Positions 5,267-10,522 of a DNA stretch of 21,526 nt are shown in pieces. Where the stretch lies: positions 1 through 21,526 of the IMG/VR virus record IMGVR_UViG_3300017971_000828. One strand, 5' to 3'. The notes under the pieces are model-generated. The model worked only from the letters and a program-made list of their open reading frames with translations. It was not told where the DNA came from and did not search any database. Position numbers and translations under genes: made by a program. This stretch comes from a virus. Within the stretch, counting starts at the first letter, position 1. Every line of letters starts with the position of its first letter.

Positions 5267-6163
5267 ATGGGGTTAGATTTAAATACTAAGGAGACCTACC
5301 AACAATTTGATCAACACAACATGTGTGTCATTAAGGGGGATGAGCGGTCATGGCGCGATAGCGTTGGCCGTAATTATTTGTGCTGGTTAGCGTATGACAG
5401 GGACCCAAAATTGGCCCGTGCGTTGGGTAACTGTGTGTCATTTTGGGATGGCCATTGGGTACTACACAGACATCCGGGGGTGGTGCCCGAAGATGGGTCA
5501 CCAACAAATATATCGCGGGATCACTGGTCATACTTTTTACAGTTTAAGCGGCTGACGTCAAGTGACGCTGCCTATAAAGCTTTCATCAGTCGGGTACCCC
5601 ACATGTTTGGGGTGTACTCATGGATGTGGGCTTTGGCTGGGGATAAGTTTCATACCTGGTGGTATTATAATATTGAGATACTTGGGGCCAGGTTAGGGGT
5701 CTTATGGAATAATATAATCAGGGCCATTGCTTTTATACCGATGGGTCCTGAGCACTCACAGCATGATTGGGACCGCATAGGGACTTCGGTACAAAAGAAT
5801 TTATCAAAGTGGACCAAGTTTTGGCGTAAGTTATTGCTGCCGCACTATGCTTTACACAATAAAGCGTGGCAGGTACGGTTGTTGCCGGACCATGGGCGTA
5901 AGGCTAAACTACAGCGTTTGCTGCGCAAAAGGTTAGGGGAGCCCTCAACTAATTTATTAGTGTTGATGTTGTTGGGGGTCACACCTGCTGAGGGGTATAT
6001 TTATGCTTATCGCCACATGACTGGTTATCGTTGGGGTGTCAGGCTTGATGAGACTAACGACCGTCATTGTGTTATAATTAGTGATCCGGCGTTGATCGCT
6101 GCTAATGCTTATGAAGTTGATTTATTGAGGTGGTTATATGAAGAAACCAAAATTAGTAGATAA
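5267..6163 (+). CDS. Trp-rich protein of unknown function, 298 aa
   Basis: This is the longest gene of the accessory region. It starts MGLDLNTKETYQQFDQHN after an AATT spacer. Sixteen Trp residues (about 5 percent) lie throughout, with dense clusters such as FWDGHWVLH (about 59-67), YSWMWALAG and KFHTWWYYN, and a TNISRDHWSYF motif near residues 80-90. The pattern of helices with buried Trp recalls alpha/alpha-barrel carbohydrate-active enzymes that carry a conserved (S/T)RDx motif, but this is only a resemblance. Its bases are visibly more G+C-rich than the surrounding genes, hinting at separate acquisition. It overlaps the next gene by 26 bases. No hydrophobic signal peptide is seen. Confidence 0.8.
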   Translation: MGLDLNTKETYQQFDQHNMCVIKGDERSWRDSVGRNYLCWLAYDRDPKLARALGNCVSFWDGHWVLHRHPGVVPEDGSPTNISRDHWSYFLQFKRLTSSDAAYKAFISRVPHMFGVYSWMWALAGDKFHTWWYYNIEILGARLGVLWNNIIRAIAFIPMGPEHSQHDWDRIGTSVQKNLSKWTKFWRKLLLPHYALHNKAWQVRLLPDHGRKAKLQRLLRKRLGEPSTNLLVLMLLGVTPAEGYIYAYRHMTGYRWGVRLDETNDRHCVIISDPALIAANAYEVDLLRWLYEETKISR

Positions 6164-6302
6164 AGAACCTAAATTTGAACCTACTGACGATATTGTTTCG
6201 CAGGTTGAGGATTTTATATTTAATCAGAATTGGTGTCGGGAATGTGGCCGAGCGATACCGCTACACACTAAATATTGTCCTTACTGTAGGGTTGAGCAGT
6301 AA
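6138..6302 (+). CDS. zinc-ribbon protein, 54 aa
   Basis: A basic, charged N-terminal 30 residues lead into a zinc-ribbon: CREC at 33-36 and CPYC at 47-50, with a His at 43. The ATG lies inside the end of the 298-aa gene (26-base overlap), implying coupled translation. It is followed by the terminator hairpin at 6323-6360 and ends this gene group. The ribbon resembles the short zinc domains used for protein or nucleic-acid contact; no specific partner is evident. Confidence 0.7.
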   Translation: MKKPKLVDKEPKFEPTDDIVSQVEDFIFNQNWCRECGRAIPLHTKYCPYCRVEQ

Positions 6303-6322
6303 TGTTATAGAAGAATTATAGT

Positions 6323-6360
6323 AAAAGGTTGCAGTAAAGTGTAACCTTTTTTGCTTTTTT
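6323..6360 (+). terminator. terminator hairpin overlapping promoter copy C
   Basis: AAAAGGTT (6323-6330) pairs perfectly with AACCTTTT (6343-6350) across a 12-base loop and is followed by TTGCTTTTTT. The right arm of the hairpin contains the -35-like GTAACC of promoter copy C, so termination of one group and initiation of the next share bases. Confidence 0.55.
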
Positions 6361-6369
6361 ACGTATACT
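6341..6369 (+). promoter_or_regulatory. phage promoter element, copy C
   Basis: GTAACC (6341-6346), a 17-base spacer, then TATACT (6364-6369) in TTTTACGTATACTATAG. The predicted transcript start near 6376 coincides with the ATG at 6375, suggesting a leaderless message. Confidence 0.65.
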
Positions 6370-6374
6370 ATAGT

Positions 6375-6689
6375 ATGGGGACTAAAATAATTAAGGTATT
6401 GAAGTGGTTTGACAGGTGGATGCCTGTTGCTGCGGTTTCCATAGTTGCCGTAGCATCTGTCTCTGCGGGGGTATATAATATATTATGTACTAACAGGGTA
6501 GGTGTCGGTTTAATAGCTTTAGGTGTTGGTGCATGGTGTGTGTACTTTGGTATCAACGATGTTAAAAGGAGCAAAGAAGATGAAATTAAGGATAAAAGAG
6601 AGGCTAATAAATCTTCTCAAAACGAGGTACGAGAAGAAACTGGAGAGGTACGTTCAAGCGTTGGAGAACAACATAGAACATCTGAATAA
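6375..6689 (+). CDS. two-helix membrane protein with charged tail, 104 aa
   Basis: The ATG start (MGTKIIKVLKWFDRW) is preferred over an earlier TTG at 6351, which lies within the promoter. Two membrane helices follow, about residues 16-37 and 42-60, and then a long hydrophilic cytoplasmic-type tail rich in Lys, Glu and Ser. The tail is encoded by bases that are shared, out of frame, with the next gene. A holin-like role is conceivable from topology and size but unsupported by any motif. An internal ATG at 6420 is an alternative start if a leader is required. Confidence 0.65.
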   Translation: MGTKIIKVLKWFDRWMPVAAVSIVAVASVSAGVYNILCTNRVGVGLIALGVGAWCVYFGINDVKRSKEDEIKDKREANKSSQNEVREETGEVRSSVGEQHRTSE

Positions 6690-6774
6690 GGTAATTGAGG
6701 AACAAGAAAAGAGGTTGGAGAAACAAAAGAAACGGACTTACTATAAGCAGAAGTCTAAAGTAAATGCTAACTAA
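6580..6774 (+). CDS. basic coiled-coil protein, 64 aa
   Basis: The start at 6580 (MKLRIKERLINLLK) is chosen because AAGGAG lies 8 bases upstream, a rare clear ribosome-binding site in this window; frame-compatible starts at 6523 and 6559 lack one. The protein is almost entirely one charged heptad-repeat helix (residues 5-55) rich in Lys and Glu. It overlaps the tail of the membrane-protein gene by 110 bases in another frame and the next gene by 11. The pairing of a membrane protein with a coiled-coil partner is suggestive of a membrane-associated complex. Confidence 0.6.
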   Translation: MKLRIKERLINLLKTRYEKKLERYVQALENNIEHLNKVIEEQEKRLEKQKKRTYYKQKSKVNAN

Positions 6775-7045
6775 AGCTCAAATAGAAGAGTTAGGCTGGG
6801 CAGAATCATCTAAGGGTACGTACTTATTTGAGTCAGTTGATGAACAATACAGATGTTGGGTAATGCAGACTTTAGAGGATAAGTGCTACATATACGGGAT
6901 GCCAAGTGACCAACCTTTAGTCGGGGAGGACGTACCTGGCAAGATCAAGTATGATGGTGATGTTGACAGTCAAATGGAGCTTTATGATATAATGGTTAGT
7001 GTGGGTGTTTTACCAAAGGAGGAAAAAGATGAGTATGTACAATGA
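6764..7045 (+). CDS. hypothetical acidic protein, 93 aa
   Basis: Starts MLTKAQIEELGWAESSKGTY, overlapping the coiled-coil gene by 11 bases. An opening helix is followed by a beta-rich centre (TYLFESV, YRCWVMQTL, KCYIYGMP) and an acidic C-terminal helix. The LGW...GTYLFE opening recalls short uncharacterised phage proteins, but I cannot name a family. It is the only gene in the window to end in TGA. Its last 17 bases overlap the following gene. Confidence 0.65.
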   Translation: MLTKAQIEELGWAESSKGTYLFESVDEQYRCWVMQTLEDKCYIYGMPSDQPLVGEDVPGKIKYDGDVDSQMELYDIMVSVGVLPKEEKDEYVQ

Positions 7046-7199
7046 GAAAGAAAGGGAGATGCACATCAAATTAGCAGAATTAGCTAAGGCGGCTCAGGTT
7101 GAATGTGCGAAGATAGCTGCTCAGGCAGCCGTTGAAGTTGCCCTAATAAATAATGGGTTGTTAGGTATTGAAATTTTGGAACAAAGGAAAATTAAATAA
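7029..7199 (+). CDS. hypothetical Ala-rich helical protein, 56 aa
   Basis: The start at 7029 is set by AGGAGG at 7017-7022, an excellent ribosome-binding site six bases upstream, rather than the earlier GTG at 6999. The product, from MSMYNEKEREMHIKLAELAK to QRKIK, is one long Ala-rich amphipathic helix, with AKIAAQAAVEVALI in its centre. It could pack as a helical bundle or lie on a membrane. No family is recognised. Confidence 0.6.
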   Translation: MSMYNEKEREMHIKLAELAKAAQVECAKIAAQAAVEVALINNGLLGIEILEQRKIK

Positions 7200-7209
7200 G
7201 GGAGGAATT

Positions 7210-7356
7210 ATGGCACGTTATAGATGTTATAAGATTAATGAACCGGTTAAGCCTAAGAGAATTAAATGGCCTAAGCCGGTAGAAGAAGAAATCGAGGTTA
7301 TCAGGGTCGTGAGAGTCTGTGAACCGAAGGTTATTTTTATTGAATGTGAAGATTAA
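7210..7356 (+). CDS. hypothetical basic protein, 48 aa
   Basis: The start at 7210 follows GGGAGG by four bases. The product MARYRCYKINEPVKPKRIKW continues PKPVEEEIEV and ends in a beta-like VIFIECED. It has a Pro/Lys-rich first half, an acidic second half, and three Cys that do not form CxxC pairs. It lies between tightly spaced neighbours (10 bases before, 4 after). The function is unknown. Confidence 0.6.
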   Translation: MARYRCYKINEPVKPKRIKWPKPVEEEIEVIRVVRVCEPKVIFIECED

Positions 7357-7360
7357 TAAT

Positions 7361-7657
7361 ATGAGTTTACCACAGGAATCGTTGAACAGGGATATCTATG
7401 AGAGGATAGATGAGGGTATTGATGAGTTTATCAATACATCTGGTTTAGAATTTATGGATATTTCCAGTGAGTTGTATAGGGTATATGTATATCCTGATGG
7501 AACTGAAGTTACGGTTCACGAACCTTTGCTGTTGCATGTGTCGTTTAATGGCGGTCACAGGGTTTATGATTTGAGTAACACGTCTCATTACGTTGTACCA
7601 GGATTTGTACACGTGTATTGGACGTCAAGGGAAGGTGAGCCAAATTTTATTGCATAA
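7361..7657 (+). CDS. conserved-type phage protein, 98 aa
   Basis: The start MSLPQESLNRDIYERI at 7361 is preferred over the in-frame GTG at 7319, which lies inside the previous gene. The body contains ISSELYRVYVYPDGTEV, VSFNGGHRVYDLSNTSHYVV and GFVHVYW. This series of SxxYR, GGHR, SHY and a closing HVxW strand is one I associate with small uncharacterised proteins recurring in many tailed phages. It is predicted beta-rich, and a metal- or ligand-binding role for the His residues is possible. The gene ends in TAATG, coupling it to the next gene. Confidence 0.75.
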   Translation: MSLPQESLNRDIYERIDEGIDEFINTSGLEFMDISSELYRVYVYPDGTEVTVHEPLLLHVSFNGGHRVYDLSNTSHYVVPGFVHVYWTSREGEPNFIA

Positions 7658-8163
7658 TGAGCGAAAACGAAAAAGAAGTACAAGCCGAACAACAAGAGCC
7701 CAAACACCACCAAGTAGGCGACTTAGCCTTTGAGTGTGGGTCATGTGGTAATGTTGAAATTATGCAAAAAGACATACCTGGCGGCATAAGTTTTATTTTG
7801 GGTACTATTGAGGACGCTGAAGTAAGGCTACAATGCGGCAAGTGTAACAATTATTGTACACTTTATTTTAAGGGTATGTCTGATGAACGCGATGTTGAAT
7901 ACGAAGAAAAACAGAAAGTAATGGAAGAAGCCTTGAAAGAACAAGAAATTTTGGAAGCTAAAAAAGCTGAATTAGAAGCTGAAGCTGCGGTTGAGTTGAC
8001 TGAGGAAGAAGGTGTGGAATTGGCAGCTGAAGAAGCTGAATTTCTTGAAACGGATGCTCTTGTAGAAGAAGGAGAAGAAGTGAGTGAAGAGGAAGTGAAA
8101 GAAGAGCCGGCAGACGAGCCAGAGCCTACTAATGAAGCAGAAGCCTCTGGAGCGCAACATTAA
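7657..8163 (+). CDS. zinc-ribbon protein with long acidic tail, 168 aa
   Basis: The N-terminal domain has CGSC at residues 27-30 and CGKC at 60-63, with a further Cys at 67, a standard zinc-ribbon. From about residue 80 the protein becomes a Glu/Ala-rich helical, highly acidic extension (for example EEEVKEEPADEPEPT), which may mimic nucleic acid or bind a basic partner. Translation is coupled to the previous gene by TAATG. The modular layout suggests an adaptor that engages host transcription or nucleic-acid machinery, but this is inference; no named family is recognised. Confidence 0.75.
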   Translation: MSENEKEVQAEQQEPKHHQVGDLAFECGSCGNVEIMQKDIPGGISFILGTIEDAEVRLQCGKCNNYCTLYFKGMSDERDVEYEEKQKVMEEALKEQEILEAKKAELEAEAAVELTEEEGVELAAEEAEFLETDALVEEGEEVSEEEVKEEPADEPEPTNEAEASGAQH

Positions 8164-8173
8164 GAAGAAGTAA

Positions 8174-8551
8174 ATGAACGAGTTTGGGAAGAATATTAAG
8201 AGCGAGAATTTATACACGGAGTACGTGCGTATTTTAAATGGTTTGTTGCAATTGTCAGATCGTGAAGCCGAGTTGTTTGCATTGTTACTTAAGGTTGATT
8301 ATGAATGGGAGCCTAAATTGGGGGAACCTAAAAATATTCTCAGTACCGATATTCGTCGTGCTATTATGAAGGAAACTTTGGTTAATAAAAATAACCTGAG
8401 TAAATATATCAAAGTTCTCAAGGAAAAGGGAGTATTGATGAAGACTGATGATGGTTACGAAGTACGGGAGATGTTTGTCCCCAAACTTACAGGTGGCTTG
8501 TTAGAAGTTGTGTTCGCATTGGACACACGGGACAGACAAGACTTTACCTAA
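8174..8551 (+). CDS. putative winged-helix DNA-binding protein, 125 aa
   Basis: Residues 15-40 (YVRILNGLLQLSDREAELFA) form helix 1-2 of a winged-helix unit. NILSTDIRRAIMKETLVNK (about 53-71) and NNLSKYIKVLKEKGVLMKT (about 73-91) follow, the latter resembling a recognition helix and wing (S/T-x-Y-I-K-x-L-x-x-x-G-V-L). A C-terminal strand-helix segment ends the protein. Similar small winged-helix proteins occur next to the packaging module of crAss-like phages, as far as I recall, and a switch role between early and virion genes would fit the position. The gene is followed by the structured RNA region. Confidence 0.65.
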   Translation: MNEFGKNIKSENLYTEYVRILNGLLQLSDREAELFALLLKVDYEWEPKLGEPKNILSTDIRRAIMKETLVNKNNLSKYIKVLKEKGVLMKTDDGYEVREMFVPKLTGGLLEVVFALDTRDRQDFT

Positions 8552-8552
8552 T

Positions 8553-8637
8553 CCCCCTCCCTTGGTTCCCGGTCGTGGGGGTCGCGTTTGTACTACCGCC
8601 TTAGTGCGTTAAAGTTGTAGGAGCGGCCCTTTACGAC
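8553..8637 (+). ncRNA. candidate structured RNA / leader
   Basis: This GC-rich intergenic segment can fold as a nested element. An outer stem pairs GTCGT (8572-8576) with ACGAC (8633-8637), extended by GGG (from 8577) with CCC (8627-8629). A middle stem pairs CTAC (8593-8596) with GTAG (8617-8620). An inner hairpin pairs CGC (8597-8599) with GCG (8606-8608). Alternatively CCCCC (8553-8557) pairs with GGGGG (8577-8581), which excludes part of the outer stem. It lies just upstream of the 60-aa gene. It is not a tRNA. Whether it is a terminator, leader or small RNA cannot be decided from sequence. Confidence 0.4.
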
Positions 8638-8650
8638 TAATCACAGTAAA

Positions 8651-8833
8651 ATGGCTGATAATCAAATAGTACATAATCTATATTTAAAATACAGGAAGGA
8701 TAAAAGGGTGGTACGCAAAGTGATGCATCACCCTATTCTTTTTGCTAGGAATAGAATAGTGGATGAAGAGGATTGGCAGCCAGTCAGAATACGATATTTT
8801 GGGGCTTTTGTGCTGAAAAATAAGCGGGTATAA
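8651..8833 (+). CDS. small HU/IHF-like DNA-binding protein (tentative), 60 aa
   Basis: The product runs MADNQIVHNLYLKYRKDKRV, a helix, a short loop, then VRIRYFGAFVLKNKRV. The RIRYFGAF segment echoes the conserved (G/R)FGxF turn of HU/IHF proteins, and the helical N-terminus with a strongly basic character fits the abbreviated HU-like proteins found near the packaging genes of many phages. At 60 residues it lacks the long DNA-clasping arms of true HU. It lies between the structured RNA and promoter copy D. Confidence 0.5.
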   Translation: MADNQIVHNLYLKYRKDKRVVRKVMHHPILFARNRIVDEEDWQPVRIRYFGAFVLKNKRV

Positions 8834-8852
8834 AATAAAAATAACCTTTTTT

Positions 8853-8882
8853 GTAACCTTTGTATAGGTTTTTACGTAAAGG
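8853..8882 (+). promoter_or_regulatory. phage promoter element, copy D (degenerate)
   Basis: GTAACC (8853-8858) is followed by TTTTACGTAAAGG with ACGTA at 8874, one base further than in copies A-C. The -10 core is TAAAGG rather than TATAMT. The inverted repeat AACCT (8855-8859) / AGGTT (8866-8870) with a T run downstream could also serve as a weak terminator for the preceding gene. The predicted transcript start coincides with the ATG at 8890. Confidence 0.45.
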
Positions 8883-8889
8883 TAAGTAT

Positions 8890-9852
8890 ATGGAAGCGTC
8901 TGTTATAGTAGGTTATCATAATGAGGCTGGGTTAGTTCAGCTCCTATTAGAGTCTATAGATGAGTCCATAAGGAACAGGATAGAGGTGATCCTTGTTGAT
9001 GATGCTTCGGAAGCTACGTATGATTATAGTTACGATGGTGAAATAAAGCTTATCAGGCTAAAGGAGAGAAGAGGTATTGGGCATGCATTTGACGTAGGTG
9101 TCTGGCACGCGCGCGCGGATAATATAATATTATGTGGGGGCGACATTGTTTTCAAGGATAAACTTTGGCTGGATTACTTTCTGGCAGATCTTATCCATGA
9201 CGATGAGGCTATAATTTGCGGTAAATGCCTTAATTTACACGAGCACGCTTGGGATATAAATGACCCCGGTTTGGTCGAAGGTTATGGGGCACGTATAATT
9301 CCTTTTGTCACTAGTGAGGATGTGCCTAATTCTCCTGAGGATTTTAAGTCAGTTTTTCAAACCAGGTGGTTAGCTAAACCTTTGGGGGAAGATTCTGTTG
9401 TTGAAGTACCTTGTGTACTTGGTGGTTGTTACGCCATTAAGAAAAAATGGTATGAGTACTTGAGGGGATTTGAAGGACATTTGTATTGGGGAACTTTAGA
9501 GCCTTATATTAGTATCAAAAATTGGATGTTTGGCGGTAGCAATAAAGTGGATACAAGGATTGAACATGGTCATTGGTTTATCAATAAGGGGAGTAGGTTT
9601 ACGGTAGAGCGGTGGCATATTGTTTATAATAAGATATTAGTAGCTTTTGTGTTGGGTGGGGACCTGACGCCAGAGCTAGTTGACAGTATTAAAATGATTA
9701 GTGGTCACGATGTGGCTGCTGAAAAAGCGTTAAAAGACGTAGAGAAAATCAGGGAGCTAAGGGACTATGTTGAGGCTTTTAAAGTTAAGAGCCTATCTCA
9801 ATATATAGCATGGCAAAACTCTTTGATATACAAGCAGGGAAAATCACAATAA
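8890..9852 (+). CDS. GT-A glycosyltransferase with polypeptide GalNAc-transferase-like motif order
   Basis: The 320-aa enzyme starts MEASVIVGYHNEAG, so strand 1 of the GT-A fold is at the very N-terminus. HNEA (10-13), VILVDDASE (33-41), ERRGIGHAFDVG (59-70), GGDIVF (83-88), LGGCYAIKKKWY (177-188), WGTLEPYISIKNWMFGG (200-216) and EHGHWF (225-230) follow in the same order as in GT27 polypeptide GalNAc-transferases (HNEA, VDDASE, DxH, GG, WGGE...W..GG, GH.F). The metal-binding DxH position reads GGD, so its first Asp is missing. The substrate is unknown; the enzyme would use a nucleotide sugar. It sits next to the packaging genes and overlaps the next gene by 43 bases. An upstream TTG at 8860 is unlikely. 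Confidence 0.8.
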   Translation: MEASVIVGYHNEAGLVQLLLESIDESIRNRIEVILVDDASEATYDYSYDGEIKLIRLKERRGIGHAFDVGVWHARADNIILCGGDIVFKDKLWLDYFLADLIHDDEAIICGKCLNLHEHAWDINDPGLVEGYGARIIPFVTSEDVPNSPEDFKSVFQTRWLAKPLGEDSVVEVPCVLGGCYAIKKKWYEYLRGFEGHLYWGTLEPYISIKNWMFGGSNKVDTRIEHGHWFINKGSRFTVERWHIVYNKILVAFVLGGDLTPELVDSIKMISGHDVAAEKALKDVEKIRELRDYVEAFKVKSLSQYIAWQNSLIYKQGKSQ

Positions 9853-10367
9853 GCGAGGAATCCCTGGCTATCCCGCCTTTTAAGGTACTATGGGATAGAG
9901 ACAAGACTAAAACTAAAGATAGGGCGACGAGGGAAATATCATTCGTGGCCTTTCTGTGTGACTATAAGTCACCTTACTTTGAAGCTTACCCCGAGGACCA
10001 ACGACTGAAAGTTCTCAAGGGTGATTTTTTAGGGGACGAGGATTATGAACTTGATGAGCTCTTGGAGAACGCAATCGAGCGTTACAAGGAGTTTAGAGAG
10101 ACGACTAATACTCGTCTTTTGCGTGCTGGTAAGTTTGCTGCCGATCAATTGACAGACTGGTTTTTTGGTGTTAACCTTAATAAAAAGGATAGGGAGGGCA
10201 GATTCGAATATACAGCTTCTGATGTGAGTCGAAATTTGAAAGAGATTGGCGGTATCGTCAAGTCTCTTGATATGCTTGAACGACAGGTACAGAAGGAGCA
10301 ACTTGAACAGAGTCGCGCACGTGGTGGTTCTGAGATTGGTGATTATGAAATACCAGATGAAGACTAA
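9810..10367 (+). CDS. conserved pre-terminase protein, candidate small terminase subunit, 185 aa
   Basis: Starts MAKLFDIQAGKITISEESLA, overlapping the glycosyltransferase gene by 43 bases. The recognisable core is IPPFKVLWDRDKTKTKDRAT (21-40) followed by FLCDYKSPYFEAYPEDQRLK (about 48-67), a pattern I recall in the protein encoded just upstream of the large terminase in crAss-like phages. The second half is helical, with AIERYKEF and LLRAGKFAADQLTDWF, and ends in a charged Glu/Arg/Asp-rich tail. Position and helical content suggest a small terminase or packaging factor, but no DNA-binding domain is obvious. Coupled downstream by TAATG. Confidence 0.65.
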   Translation: MAKLFDIQAGKITISEESLAIPPFKVLWDRDKTKTKDRATREISFVAFLCDYKSPYFEAYPEDQRLKVLKGDFLGDEDYELDELLENAIERYKEFRETTNTRLLRAGKFAADQLTDWFFGVNLNKKDREGRFEYTASDVSRNLKEIGGIVKSLDMLERQVQKEQLEQSRARGGSEIGDYEIPDED

Positions 10368-10522
10368 TGGGAAATTTGTACGTAAGAATAGAGGAACTAA
10401 AGGAACAATGTGAGTATTGGGGATTTAATTTCAAGGAGTATGTTAAATCTTTCAGAAGGCAGTATCCAGATATCGAAATAATAGGGGGAGAAGAAATTGA
10501 TAGGTTACAAGAAGGTCAATAA
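10367..10522 (+). CDS. hypothetical small protein, 51 aa
   Basis: The product MGNLYVRIEELKEQCEYWGF continues NFKEYVKSFRRQYP and an acidic IIGGEEIDRL. It is coupled upstream by TAATG and overlaps the terminase gene by 26 bases. A short helical protein of this type is often found between the small and large terminase genes, but no family is recognised. The opposite-strand frame across it (10452-10856) is a shadow. Confidence 0.6.
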   Translation: MGNLYVRIEELKEQCEYWGFNFKEYVKSFRRQYPDIEIIGGEEIDRLQEGQ

